Source of the DNA: Phytophthora colocasiae
Taxonomy: Eukaryota > Oomycota > Peronosporomycetes > Peronosporales > Peronosporaceae
Length of the DNA stretch: 64,000 nt
Direction of reading: 5' to 3'
Assembly (NCBI GenBank): GCA_018806915.1
Contig: JAGKQI010000058.1
Location: forward strand, 62,001 to 126,000
Shown here: positions 43,591 through 54,300 of the stretch, piece by piece
Layout of the letters: every line of letters starts with the position of its first letter
Numbering within the stretch: position 1 is the stretch's first letter
The notes under the pieces: model-generated
What the model was told of the DNA's origin: nothing
The model's input: only the letters and a program-made list of their open reading frames with translations
Database searches by the model: none
Made by a program: the position numbers and the translations under genes

Positions 43591-43714
43591 CGGTGTTCAG
43601 TCTTGACTTGGAAGGCGGCAAATAATTGAATGGAATATGATTGGTGGGAAATAAGTTAAAAATATGGGATTGGTAGAAAATGAGAGTATACCTCGAAAGG
43701 ACACATAAGCGACT

Positions 43715-46700
43715 ATGGGCTGGAAGGTGAAGGTGTGTGGCACGCCGACGACGATTCCGCTCGATATAGAGCGAGATGAGAGCAAATTCACGTGTGGTTG
43801 TGTAGCCCAGTTGACGCAGAATAGCCTGGTACTAAAATGTGAGGATGAGTTACTTCGTGTGGTGGACGCACGGAAGTTTTGTGCCGGGTTCGTGGATGTC
43901 CGACATATTATAGAACTTCCCTCTGGTGTTACATTTATCAAGAGAAATTCGAGTGGTGGGACTGGAATTGCGTGGAAAAATACAGTGGACGAGGATGGAG
44001 AATGGTCTGGTACGATTTATATCGTGGATTTCCAGACAGGAGACGTAGCTGTTAGGACTTTGCCGCGCTTGAACGAAATGGCTACCGATACCTTTGTAGA
44101 CGAAAAAGGGGATCACATTGCAATGGTGGGCGCCACAAGCGGGAAATTATATGGCTGGAGACAATATGATAGGGATTATAATTGTCTTTCTGACACAAAT
44201 GGGCAGTCCGAATGGAAAAGCGTAGATGCGTTGACGATAGACACAGATCCAGTTCGCTCATGCAGTTGCTGGAGGTTTGTTTGTTCAGCTGTGATAGGAA
44301 TATGTTTTGAGTATTTGCGAGCAAGACTGAACAAGAGTGGGGCTGTAGTTATAGAGAAGTGGGTACTTGATGTGGAGTCGAATTGGTTTCCGGTTGCTTA
44401 CTCCTCCAGGACGCTTGCAGATTCGGACGTAGACTCTACTGAGGGGTTGGCATTATTTGTTACGGAAAAGTGGAAGTCTGTGATGCTGACTGTTGGTAAA
44501 GTCTTATATCACTTCCAAGTTGACCAGGACTTAACGGATTGTCCAGTAAAACGCCTGATCTTGGATCACCATGTTTTGGACGGCGCGTGGATTGATCAGG
44601 TTGATGCTTTCGCGATTATGTTTGTGAACGGTATGTCAATGTGAATCTACTTGCCGCTTTAATGGCTTACACTGTTGTTTTACAGGCCAGATTTCCATCG
44701 TCAATATTAATGATGTAAAAAGTCTCGAGCTTCTGGGAATCGAAACACCCAGCACGATGTCTAAGCGTCTGAGTCTAAGCGCTCTGCTGGGGAAGGCCAT
44801 TCCCACCGCATTGCAGGTAATACCTCTGTTACATATATACTTTTGGTAATATCATTCCTAAACATGTTGCAACTAATTATCCAAAACATAATAGCTAGTG
44901 TGGGTTGCGCAAGAAAAACAACTTATTGTTGATTTTGGAGCAACGTGTTCAGCCTTCAAGCTTGAAGTTGTCACCGAAGAGACTTCGACAAGTGTTGGTG
45001 ATGGGCGTGAAGAATCCATCGAGTTATCTCAAACTGATGCATTACCTCTGCTTAATCGGCGACTGCGTACATGTACAGTGAGTTATCTAACCATTTATTG
45101 TTATTGAAGAACCTGACAACGTCACTTAACTTGCTAGAATTGTGACGACTACATCCGCGAACTGTTGGAAAGTAGACCATCAACCAGTATATCTGATCTA
45201 CTGGATATCTCCAAATTTTCTCTCACTCAAAGTCGAGAAACTGTTGAAGACTCGTATTTTACGATTCTCTCCAAAGTTCATCTGCAATTAGCTGATGAAT
45301 TTGCCAAAACCAGCAACTCTCACGATCCAAATGATTGGGTTGGTAAAAGTTTGAAATTGATGGAGGTACTTGTTTCTCTGACGGTATCAATTGGAGGGGA
45401 AACATTACGGCAAATTAGCTCCAAAATAATCTCTGTTCTACCTGGATGTACAACACCACCTGACCGGAAATTATACTATCGCAAGGATATTGAGGTGATT
45501 TCTTCCAATGTGGGAAAAATACTGTACGGAAGCGGTGAAGATGAAGACTGGTGGGAGGGGTCGATGGAGGTAGCATCCTTCCTTCGGGTATATTTTCCAA
45601 CGATACACTCGCTTTTACAAGATATTCAAGTCAGCGTTAATCTGAAACCAGGAGGGGCATCCCAAATACTTTCGCACTGTCAATGGATTATTGAGCATCA
45701 AAACGGGTTACATGCGCCGCTACCCAGAGATGAAAAGTGCAACGACCTGTCACTCGAAAGGCTGAAAGGATTGCTCATATCCTACACTATTATCTGCTGC
45801 TACTTACGTGTGAATGGCGTCATAATCGACTTGGACCACCTTTTTTCGCTCTTACCACACATCAAGTTAGGGCGGAAAGAGTTTTTATGCTGTTTTCTTA
45901 AGCCTTGGAAAGTATTAGCTGACCCCCCTGCGACTGACGATGGACTAAAACGTGCAGTCACGTGTGCTGAAAAGACAAATATGCTGCAATTACTCATGAG
46001 CTACTGTATGGAGAGTAAAAGCCTCGAAGTGCATTCGTGCGTCCAAGTTGTGTGCAACGCAGCAGCAACCACATCAGTTTCAGCTTCTGACACTTTGGTA
46101 CAAGTCAAAAATCTTCATTGGCAAGCGTGTGAAACCTATATTGGTGAGGCAATGTCAATTCTTCACCGAATTGGCCCCCGTCGGACTTTCAAATACTCCA
46201 ATCGTCAAGTGGAATGCGTCTCAGGCTGTCTTTCAGTGGCAATTGATTCAGAATTAGGTGCTTTTCTTCGATCGTTATCTAGAGCCTCAACAGGATGTCA
46301 CGTTACCACAAGAAATCATGTGTTATGGGAATTTTCGAGTCTGGATAATTTGTTACGCGCTCGAGTATTCTGTTTGATATCCCGAATTCGTTGGCACTTG
46401 GAGGCTGGTAGTAAAGACATTGGTGGCCTCTTTCAGCGTGCGTTTGCAATGGTCGATACACAGTTGACACTTTCCTCCGAAAACCAATTTTCTACTTGCC
46501 TTACGAAGGCGAGATTGATTGTCAACCCTATCGAGGGGGATCTTTGTTTACCTCGATTTCGCCAGGCAGAAGATCTGCAAGTGGGGTTTTGTTGCAGGTC
46601 CCAAACGATTGCTCGGTCGCTGGTACTGGTAACGTGGGCTCTTTGGCTTCGTGAGAAATCTGCTTATTGCAGCCGAGGTATTAGTATGAGCAATATGGAA

Positions 46701-49164
46701 AAGGAAACTATGGAAAATACCGGTACCCTGGCCTCTAATTGTGCACTCTCTATTAACACTCTTGGAATAGTCTATGGTGAGAATGAAGAGCTACTGGCCA
46801 TAGCGTTGTCACTACTGGAAGACGCAGCCGCACTAAACCCGATAAAAACAGCAGCAATCATTGCTTGGGGGTTTCCGACACAAAGAATATTGACCCGATA
46901 CCTGAAGAGATACAAGATTTTACGACAAGCAGTTCAACAATCATCGGTGGATTTGTCGTTCGAAGATATAGAACATCAATTACAACAGCTTCGAACGCAT
47001 GTCAGGAACGTCTTTCACCGTTCTTTAAGCAACTTTGAGAGTGAAGAACCCACAGAAAATATGAACAGCGATATCGATGTACTTGTGGCTTGCAGCTGTG
47101 ACCAAGTGAGCTTGCAAATCATATCTGTGTTGGCCAAATGCCCTTTTGAAGTAGTTGCAACCAGTAACCTAGTTGCAGAGAAATCTCGACCTGAAAACTC
47201 CACACCAATAATCCAGCTTCCGGGAAATTCTCGCGACAAAGGTCGCCCGGTTTCGCCTTCAACCGGTGGTAATGAAATGTCTATACCTCAGGCATGTGAC
47301 AGCTCAATCTCTCGCGCCGAAGTGATAGCACTGTTACAAGCCCAAACGAAGCATTTGGAAGAAAAGATGCAAGCGGTGTCTACTTCCGGGCGATCTATGC
47401 ACCGACCGAGCTCTCATGAGGATATTCAAGACGCTCAAGCAGTTGAACTACCATTTTCGAAGCAAGGTAAACCGAGATATAATGCCAACGAAACTACAGA
47501 TAGATTGGCAGATTCACAGAGGATTGCGCGAATATCCCTTCAAGTTCGAGATTTGGGTCGACATCGATACACCTTGGCAAGTTCTGAGGCTGAAGCGTCA
47601 TCCAATCCGTTGGATAAACCAATGCAACGACATGATTCCGTTCGGAATGCACTTAAGTTATTCCGACTCCGACAAGAGAACTGCGTTCAACCACCCAGCG
47701 AAATATCGGCAGCCATAATTGAAAATGGAGAATCTAACGTTGGAAATGTGGGTAACAGCGTCACGGATGTCAAAACTTGTCCCGGTAGTCAAAGTCCTGC
47801 GGTATCGACACGACGTGATAAGCTAAAACGTGCCAGTTCCAAAAGAAAACCCTCTAGGAGTCAACGCAGCAGTGAAAATCAAGGCTATTCTTCTTCGAAA
47901 GAAGCAGTGTACCCCTTACGGCTGGATAATGGGGTCAGTTTGAAATTGTTAGGAAGAAATTCCCAGCAGTACAACCCTTCTGTGAAAAGAAGACAGTTTG
48001 TCCACCACCAGCGTGAGCGATGCCCAAAGGCGAAGGCACGGACTTCAAATACCGACATTGAGTCCAAAGAGCTGGTTAAGTTGAAAACAGCAAGCGCGCA
48101 GACCAACGACCTTAACAACTCTATTGAACCTGTTTTATCTGTATCGGTGCCAGCGAAGGAAGTAGAAGAATTGCTGGGGAGTGAGCAAGACAATCTTGAA
48201 CCCGAGAAGGGATCACCTGTGGTGCAAGAATGTGACGATATCAAACCAGTTAGGAAGACCATTTCACACAAAGGAGTTAGCGTTCAGTGTCGTCTGACTG
48301 AAAATGGTCGAAAAGGGGGTCCACCGTCGCTGGAAATTGCTGACAAATTTCCTATTTGGGTGGATCTGGATGATGCTGACAATACTGGGACGAGGTCTCA
48401 TTTCAAGGAGAGGAAGAAATTTCTGCAAGTTGCTCGGTTTGGAGATTTCGATACGATGAATCATTTGACCAACAACGATACAACCGAAAGCTCGGCACTC
48501 ATTATTGTACATCGGGAAGCAAAATCGGATGATGGCAGCGAAGAAAACCAGCCTGACAATCCAAGTCATAGTAATAGTCAAGCTCAAGATGATCTTGCCA
48601 AGTTTAATACAATGAAGGTAATGTATCGTGCGAGATACCGGGAGCAGTATCCTGTCCAAAAGCGCAGAAGAAGTGAAGCTCAAGAGGGAGGGAGTGGAAT
48701 TAACTCGCTCATTGACATGCGCGATGGCATGCAACGAATGACGCAGCGTCTTCGCGAGTTGGAAACGTGTGCGAATTCTATCGACGAAGAATTCAAAGTT
48801 TCTCAAAAGGTATGTGCGACGGCTCTGAGTAAATTTGTTGTAAGTCTCATGTGTTTGTTCATTGGTATGACAGAGACTTAGTAGGATTGGCGATCCGCGT
48901 GTGGGTGGTGCTTCTCAATCAAGGTTACTCCAAGATATCGACGAAGTGTTGGAAATGACCGAAGAGGACCGTCAAGGAGAGAGGGAAACAACAAAAGGCT
49001 TGCTGTCGAAGAATGCTTCGAGTAACCTGAACGCTGCAAAGTACGTGTTTAATAAACAGCAGTCGTGATTTCCTCCATCGCAAACTAACGAAAATCTAAT
49101 TGAATTGGTGGGTAGGAAAATTTTGGAGACCATCGAACAGCTAGCGATCAGTGCAGATGACTAA
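43715..49164 (+). CDS. Large protein of unknown function, propeller-like N-terminus and disordered C-terminus
   Basis: Six exons: 43715-44630, 44686-44816, 44895-45077, 45138-48809, 48874-49040 and 49116-49164, with introns of 55-78 nt, giving 1705 residues. Residues 1-350 look beta-rich, with spaced W/Y strands resembling a WD-type propeller (KLYGWRQYDRDYN, GTIYIVDFQTGDVAVRTL). Residues about 430-1050 are helical and leucine-rich like an alpha-solenoid (LKRYKILRQAVQQSSVDLSF). From about 1100 to 1600 the chain is charged and serine-rich. The C-terminus returns to helix (LRELETCANSIDEEF ... KKILETIEQL). The architecture recalls large ciliary or trafficking proteins such as CPLANE1, but I found no shared motif strong enough to say so. 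The last exon encodes only 15 residues. Confidence 0.7.
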
Positions 49165-49172
49165 TGAAATGA

Positions 49173-50264
49173 TCACGACGAAGTAGTAGATTTTTCTGCC
49201 GCAGTTTTGGTGGTCTGATACGAGCGTCCAAGTCCATACCACTTTTTGCATGCCAACGACCTGGGAAACATCCATCCAGTCAGTTCTTTGCTTTCAGCTT
49301 TAACAACGCATTCGAGTGATGGCAACGTACCATGCAATGAGATCCTTCTCTTCCATAAATCCAAGGATGCAGTGCAACGCCCGCTGATCTAGGCATCTCC
49401 AATTCAAAGCTGCCAGACAAAACACATTTAGAACACCTTTTTAAACAACAACACATCATGCCAGCTCTCAGTCGTACCTTGCAGCTCCCAGCACAGCTCC
49501 TCAATGCGCTCCCCAGTGTGGTCTTTCTTCTTGTTGATCATCTCCTTCTCCTCTTCATGCTGCCTTAATTGCAGCTGGAGCTCTTCAATCTGATGGCGCA
49601 GGAGGTCAATTGTTTGCGATTCCGTGTGCACCCGTGTCTCCAGTCCGTCATATTCACCCTCTACTTGCAGCAGCTTTTGTTCTCTCTCCAGTCTCGCCTT
49701 TAAAGCTAATTGCGTCTTCTCTGCATCAGATACAGGCAACGTCTCCTGCTTAAGCTCCACATGATAAGCGAGCTGCTTGGTGTTAACCCATGAGAACGAG
49801 TTGTCCCACAACAGCAGCACCATACCAGGACCCGAAAGGTTGAGCTGGCCCTCCACCTGTTGCTTCTGACTCTTGTAGCGTCGTGTGTCCAGCAGCTCAA
49901 TCAAACTTCCATCTGCACAGATCATCTGCACGCCAAAGTTCACGTCGTAGTCTCTGGTGGAGAATGAGTAGTGCAGTTCTCCCTTACGCGCATCCAACTT
50001 GATCGGCAGCTGGAAGCCTCCGGAGGCCGCGATGGGCACCTGGGAGCTCTTCCACTGCAGTTCGTCTACGATCGGAGGCTTCTGCTTTGGGTTGTCGCTA
50101 CTGGAGACGCTTAGACTGCGGCTAGTGGAGCCATCAATGGCCGCCAGGAGTTGAATCCAGTCAGGACGAGAGCTCAGTCGTTGGTCGCGCTGCAGCTTCT
50201 CCTCCTGCGCCCGCAGCTTGGCGTGCACGCGCTCCATTCGGCGCTCCTTGGCACGCCGCGTCAT
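49173..50264 (-). CDS. GOLD-domain, coiled-coil and F-box-like protein
   Basis: Three exons, 50264-49478, 49409-49331 and 49260-49173, with introns of 68 and 70 nt, give 317 residues. After a basic helix (RRAKERRMERVHAKLRAQE), residues about 75-175 form a GOLD domain: 'GELHYSFSTRDYDVNFGVQM' and 'GMVLLLWDNSFSWVNTKQLA' are the paired strands seen in Golgi-dynamics and SEC14-like proteins. A coiled coil follows (about 180-260). Splicing exons 2 and 3 then creates 'LDQRALHCILGFMEEKDLIA' followed directly by 'WSLACKKWYGL', a good F-box-like pattern (hydrophobic start, I-L-x-F, D-L, C-K-x-W). This would make it an SCF-type adaptor that reads a membrane or cargo partner, but that is inference. It ends 8 bp from the convergent gene. 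Confidence 0.75.
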
Positions 50265-50292
50265 CGTGGAATTGGCAAAGTTGAAGGCACAG

Positions 50293-50395
50293 CTAAGAGA
50301 TAAGTATGGAAAATTACAAATATAGCCTGTAAATGAGTAGATGCCATCTACTCATTTACAGGCTATATTTGTAATTTTCCATACTTATCTCTTAG
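50293..50395. repeat. Perfect palindrome, 51-bp arms with a single-base spacer
   Basis: Bases 50293-50343 and 50345-50395 are exact reverse complements around one C at 50344. The arm begins CTAAGAGATAAGTATGG and ends GAGTAGATG. The palindrome begins 29 bp upstream of the start codon of the GOLD/F-box gene and 59 bp before the Harbinger element's left end. A transcript through it would fold into a very stable hairpin. Confidence 0.95.
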
Positions 50396-50605
50396 ATGGG
50401 GTCGGTACCGTTAGACGAAGAGTGTAAGGGTGGTGGAGATATGTTCTGGACTAAATAGAGAACTTTCGGAGCCTGTTTTTCGTGCGTGTTTCAGCTTCAG
50501 TTCGAGGTAGACGTTGGTTAGGGGTTGTATGTCAACTCAAACATGGGTAGGTTTGAGCTAGTGACCCAGTTACCTCAAGCCTACCCCTGCTGTATTTGAG
50601 TTGAG

Positions 50606-51808
50606 ATGGGTGGTGGTGACAGCCATTTCAAGACGTGCGCGATGTTTGTTGGGCCTAAGCTAACTGCCGATCAAGCGGTGGACGTGTTGGAGCAAGTGTG
50701 GCGTCTTTCCCGCGGCAGAAAGAAGCGGTTTTTGCGGATGATGAGGGTGCTCAAGAAGCTACACTGCTTTCGGTTGCGTGATGCAGCCGCTGTTGTTGAT
50801 CATTCTCGTCGTTTTGACAAAATGCTGTCAGATGCAGTAGCACGCATTCGATTTCGGTTTACGATGGATCAACTGCATCTGCTTGCATCTGTGCTGAGAC
50901 TTCCTCGAGATGGAGTTAGAACTAGTGCTGGAGATAACGTGCGACGAGTCGAAGCATTCGCGATGGTTTGCCGAAGACTTTCTGAGGCGTCGAAGCTGTA
51001 CACGGTAGCTTCCGAGTTTGGTAGGTCTACTGCTGCTTACAGCCGTATCGTTGCGGCTACGGTTAGTTTGCTCTACAAGAACCACAAAGATATACTGTAT
51101 TTCAACGAAGAACTGATTGCGTCAAGGATTGAGGCCTATTGTATGGCTACTCGAAATTCTGGTGCTCCGCTTCGCCGATGTTGGGGTTTTATAGACGGCA
51201 CCAAGCAGTACATATCTCGCCCAAGTGCTCGTGAAATTGGATCTCTACCTAACGAAAACTTGCAGAGATCGGTTTATAATGGTCATCCTAGAAAGCATTG
51301 CTTTAACTGGCAGAGTATCCAGGCTCCTGATGGAATAATTGTCAGCTTGTTTGGGCCAGTAGAAGGGAGAAAGCACGATTCGACTATGCTGAGTGTCAGT
51401 GGAGTCCTAGAGGTTATGGAAGAAAATCGGGACGGAATTTTCTTAAATAGAGTGATATATGGAGATCCTGCATACGGGTGCGGCAGATTTGTTTGTTCAC
51501 CGTCGTCTGTTGCAAGCAGCGCAGGGGCGACTTTTAATGAGGGCATGTGCAGTGTACGCGAAAGCGTTGAATGGGGATTTGGCCGTGTGAAAACGTTGTG
51601 GGAGTTTATGAATTGGGACAAGAAGCAACGAGTGCGTCAGAGTGCTGTTGGGCTAAATTTCTACGTTGCCGTGCTTCTGTTTAACTGTCATACTTGCTCG
51701 CAGCCATTAGGAAATCAAGTTTCTATGTATTTTGGTCTAGCACCGCCTAGTTTGAGTTTTATCTGGGTGGCAGCGCGCTGCATGACGACATACCATGAGG
51801 GAACTTAG
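50606..51808 (+). CDS. PIF/Harbinger transposase (DDE superfamily endonuclease)
   Basis: A 400-residue uninterrupted frame from an ATG. The N-terminal 160 residues are helical with a helix-turn-helix-like part (VCRRLSEASKLYTVASEFGR). The catalytic domain shows 'RRCWGFIDGTKQYISRP' with the first aspartate, then 'RKHCFNWQSIQAPDGIIVSL' with 'GPVEGRKHDSTML', the typical Harbinger core. The second aspartate lies in 'VIYGDPAYGCGRF' and the glutamate in 'SVRESVEWGFGRVKTLWEF'. All catalytic positions are present and I see no frame break, so the enzyme may still be made. Harbinger transposases usually need the partner Myb-like protein for DNA binding, and the local copy of that gene is broken. Confidence 0.88.
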   Translation: MGGGDSHFKTCAMFVGPKLTADQAVDVLEQVWRLSRGRKKRFLRMMRVLKKLHCFRLRDAAAVVDHSRRFDKMLSDAVARIRFRFTMDQLHLLASVLRLPRDGVRTSAGDNVRRVEAFAMVCRRLSEASKLYTVASEFGRSTAAYSRIVAATVSLLYKNHKDILYFNEELIASRIEAYCMATRNSGAPLRRCWGFIDGTKQYISRPSAREIGSLPNENLQRSVYNGHPRKHCFNWQSIQAPDGIIVSLFGPVEGRKHDSTMLSVSGVLEVMEENRDGIFLNRVIYGDPAYGCGRFVCSPSSVASSAGATFNEGMCSVRESVEWGFGRVKTLWEFMNWDKKQRVRQSAVGLNFYVAVLLFNCHTCSQPLGNQVSMYFGLAPPSLSFIWVAARCMTTYHEGT

Positions 51809-51839
51809 TTTTTGCTGCTGGAGAATTTTCAATACAAAC

Positions 51840-52640
51840 TCTTGCATCCGCTTGTCGCGAGCTTCATCTGCCAGGAGACGACGATCTTCAAGTTGAAGTT
51901 CATGAGCGCGACGCTTTCAGCTTCTTCTGTAGCGTGAACTCGTTTTTTCTCCCTTGCTCGCGCTCAAACTGAAGGCGCTCCATCTTGTACTTATACTTGG
52001 CCTTATCGTCTTCGTCTGCACCCATGAGAGCACGAGTTATTCCATTAGACACTACATCGAGGCGCCTCGCTTGCTAACTTTCTTTTTGCGACCGCTACTG
52101 GCACCTGAAGATGATCGACTAGTGCGCTTAATTGGTGTTGCGGCAATAAACGCATCAGATAGTGCTGTTTCCTCCACATCTTCTTCCGCTTCATCATGCG
52201 TGGTATGGTTAACTTCAGAAGGACCCTCAGTTATGTCCTCGTCGTCCTCGAATGTAATTTCTCCCATTGCAAGACGGCGCAAAAAGTTCTCCAGAATTTT
52301 CAATGCCGCGCTGCTTGGCTGTCTGTTCTTCCTTGCGTTGCGCTTCTTTCGTCCCAGTCACTAATTAGCGCCACGATATTCTGAAGCAGCACTTCGCGCC
52401 TGCATACTCCTCTACTGACCCCGACTTGCGCATCGATTGACACTGGTCCGCTTTGTACTGGTTGACGAGATTGGTGAAGCGGGTACGCATAGCTGTTCCA
52501 GGTTTATTTAAGCCAAACGACTTATCTAGCCGACAGTGTATAGCGATGTCGTCAAAGACCTTCATGATGCCCTTCGACGTCCCAACAGCAGATGCCCACG
52601 GACGGAAGGTGTCTCACGGCCTTAAGAAGAATCCATGTCG
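51840..52640 (-). pseudogene. Harbinger second ORF, Myb/SANT-like DNA-binding protein, decayed
   Basis: From about 52590 the frame reads 'VGTSKGIMKVFDDIA', then 'LNKPGTAMRTRFTNLVNQYK' and 'QSMRKSGSVEEY'. This is a Myb/SANT-type or trihelix-like block found in the second gene of such elements. At about 52405 the frame shifts, and coding resumes in another frame with 'REVLLQNIVALISDWDE'. Further pieces appear in changed frames down to about 51840 (a charged helical tail, KYKYKMERLQFEREQ). An in-frame stop also precedes the block near 52610. At least two frameshifts and one stop make it non-functional as written. Confidence 0.75.
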
Positions 52641-53098
52641 CCCAGCAGCGAATTTCTGGCGTATTGGCGGTCGTGCAAGAAGGGCCTTCCTCTCCCGAGC
52701 GTCAAGCTCTGTGTTAACTGCATTGCCAACTTGTTCACCTCCAGTCGAGAGGCCCTGCTGCTCGTCAGACTGACTAGGCATCATGGTATTCTGGAGACGC
52801 TGGTGCTTGCGATGCTAACTGGAAATGAAGTTGAAATATGCTGTTGAACTCCGAAAATAGCGTTTTAGGTTTCTGTTGAGGTGGTCTATCTCAAACTGAA
52901 ACGTAACTCAAACGGAGATCCGAAAGTTCTCTATTAGGAAGAGTGTAGATTTGTTGTGGACTTTCAGTTTGACCATCGCGAATTTTCCTGTTCACTTGTC
53001 ACGGTTGAAGCATCAGAGTTGTGCGAGATTCGGCGGCGCTCAGATATTCTCTTGTTATGTTCATCAAGTTTTAGTTGGGCTACGCTAATGCGATCGAA

Positions 53099-53770
53099 TT
53101 ACGACTGCTGCTGTTGCTGCTGCTCCTGCTGTTCCTGTTGGTGCTCGTTCGAGCAAGCACCGTCACCGACCATAGTGATGTTCTGTTCCGGGTGGTTGCA
53201 GCTCGTGATGCCCAGGTTGCACTCATTGCTGTAGGTGACGCCATCCGAACCGCACACAGGGGCGTAGTTGTCGGGGCACAGCATGTCATCGCACATGCCA
53301 CCCTGGTAACCAGGCGCGAAGGCGAGCTTGCGCTGAGCGTCCAGTGTGGAGAGGCCAGGGCCGCCGATACGCTTGTTGGTCTCGTCGTCTGTGCCCTTGC
53401 ACTTGGCCCTCTCCATGTAGCACTGGTTCGAGTACTCGACTCCGTTTTCGTCACTCACAGGGTCGTACACGTCAAGGCAGTAGTCCGGGCAGCCTACGGT
53501 GTCGGTCTTGCTGCCAGTCGTCGAAGTTACGGGGGTCGGCGTCGTCGACGTTGCAGGCTTCGGTGCACACTCTCCGTCACCCGCCTCGGTGATCTCGTTG
53601 TTGCTCTTGCAGGACGCGAGGCGCAAGTAGCACGAGTTGGAGTACGTCTCACCGTTCGAGCCGCAGACCGGCTTGTAGACGTCGAGGCATCCAAAGGCAC
53701 AGTTATCGTCAGCAGCAGCAGTAGATCCAACGGCGGCGGCGACAACCGCAAGTCCGAGAGTAAACTTCAT
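53099..53770 (-). CDS. Secreted Kazal-type protease inhibitor, three domains (Kazal gene 1)
   Basis: A 223-residue intronless protein. The ATG at 53770 is chosen because it opens a classic signal peptide (MKFTLGLAVVAAAVGSTAAA). Three Kazal domains follow at about 25-67, 91-125 and 160-207. Domains 1 and 3 have all six cysteines with the PVCGS(N/D)G signature. Domain 2 has PVSDENG in place of PVC and lacks the sixth cysteine: a two-disulfide atypical domain, as in oomycete EPI inhibitors. The predicted P1 residue (second after Cys2) is Asp in all three. The C-terminus is a glutamine-rich tail. EPI-type inhibitors act outside the cell on subtilisin-like plant proteases such as P69B; the target here is not known. 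Confidence 0.88.
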   Translation of the reverse strand: MKFTLGLAVVAAAVGSTAAADDNCAFGCLDVYKPVCGSNGETYSNSCYLRLASCKSNNEITEAGDGECAPKPATSTTPTPVTSTTGSKTDTVGCPDYCLDVYDPVSDENGVEYSNQCYMERAKCKGTDDETNKRIGGPGLSTLDAQRKLAFAPGYQGGMCDDMLCPDNYAPVCGSDGVTYSNECNLGITSCNHPEQNITMVGDGACSNEHQQEQQEQQQQQQS

Positions 53771-53808
53771 AGTAAGAGTGAGAGATACTGGGGTGCTAGG
53801 CACGGCGA

Positions 53809-53822
53809 GGATTCGAAAATGA
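53809..53822 (-). promoter_or_regulatory. Possible oomycete initiator-type core promoter of Kazal gene 1
   Basis: On the minus strand, TCATTTTCGAATCC lies 39-52 bp upstream of the start codon. It matches the initiator half (TCATTYB) of the oomycete core promoter, but its flanking half (CAWTTT) is poor. It is weaker than the elements of the other three Kazal genes. Confidence 0.35.
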
Positions 53823-54300
53823 ATCACCGGCAACAGCAAGGTGTCTCTGCAGGATAGCCCCAAGACCGGTAAGTCGTCCATTCGTGCAGTGCATGATCCC
53901 TAGGCTATCCCTAGTACCGTAGAGATTACGGTTGCAGCATTCTCCGGACGTCAGCAAATCCGGTCTGTCTTCGCTGTGCGTGGTGCAGACGAAGAATTAA
54001 TTAACCCTTTTAGCCCGAGATTCTGTATTCTACAGAATATGTAATATGGCAGTTGAAAGTAAGTCACAAACTTACACACACGAATGGCGACATATTTTTC
54101 TCCGCATATGAAAGTTTGTATATGTGGGGGTGGGGCAATTTATCATCCTGGATCGGAGAGGGGGAGATAGACGGGCATTAATCCTCCGGTATAGACAAGA
54201 CAGTATAAAGGGACTGGAGGTTTCAGAATTCTGTTTGTATCTCATCATCACCACCCTCCACCACACGCCGATGCCACTCATTTCGTGATTTCGCCCAGTA

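Larger units (their letters stand above)
50454..52935. mobile_element. PIF/Harbinger DNA transposon, about 2.5 kb
   Basis: The left end 50454-50470 and the right end 52919-52935 share a perfect 17-bp inverted repeat (AATAGAGAACTTTCGGA). Weaker matching continues inward to about 55 bp, including GTTTCAG and GAGRTAGAC. The flanking triplets are TA-rich, but a clean three-base target duplication is not evident (CTAA on the left, TTAG on the right). Inside lie a DDE transposase on the plus strand and a decayed second gene, a Myb/SANT-like protein, on the minus strand. This two-gene arrangement is characteristic of PIF/Harbinger elements. Confidence 0.85.

Noticed and set aside
50417..52947. GAAGAGTGTA direct repeat near both ends of the Harbinger element as a target duplication
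   Set aside because: The two copies lie at different distances from the element ends (28 and 2 bp), and Harbinger elements duplicate three bases, not ten.
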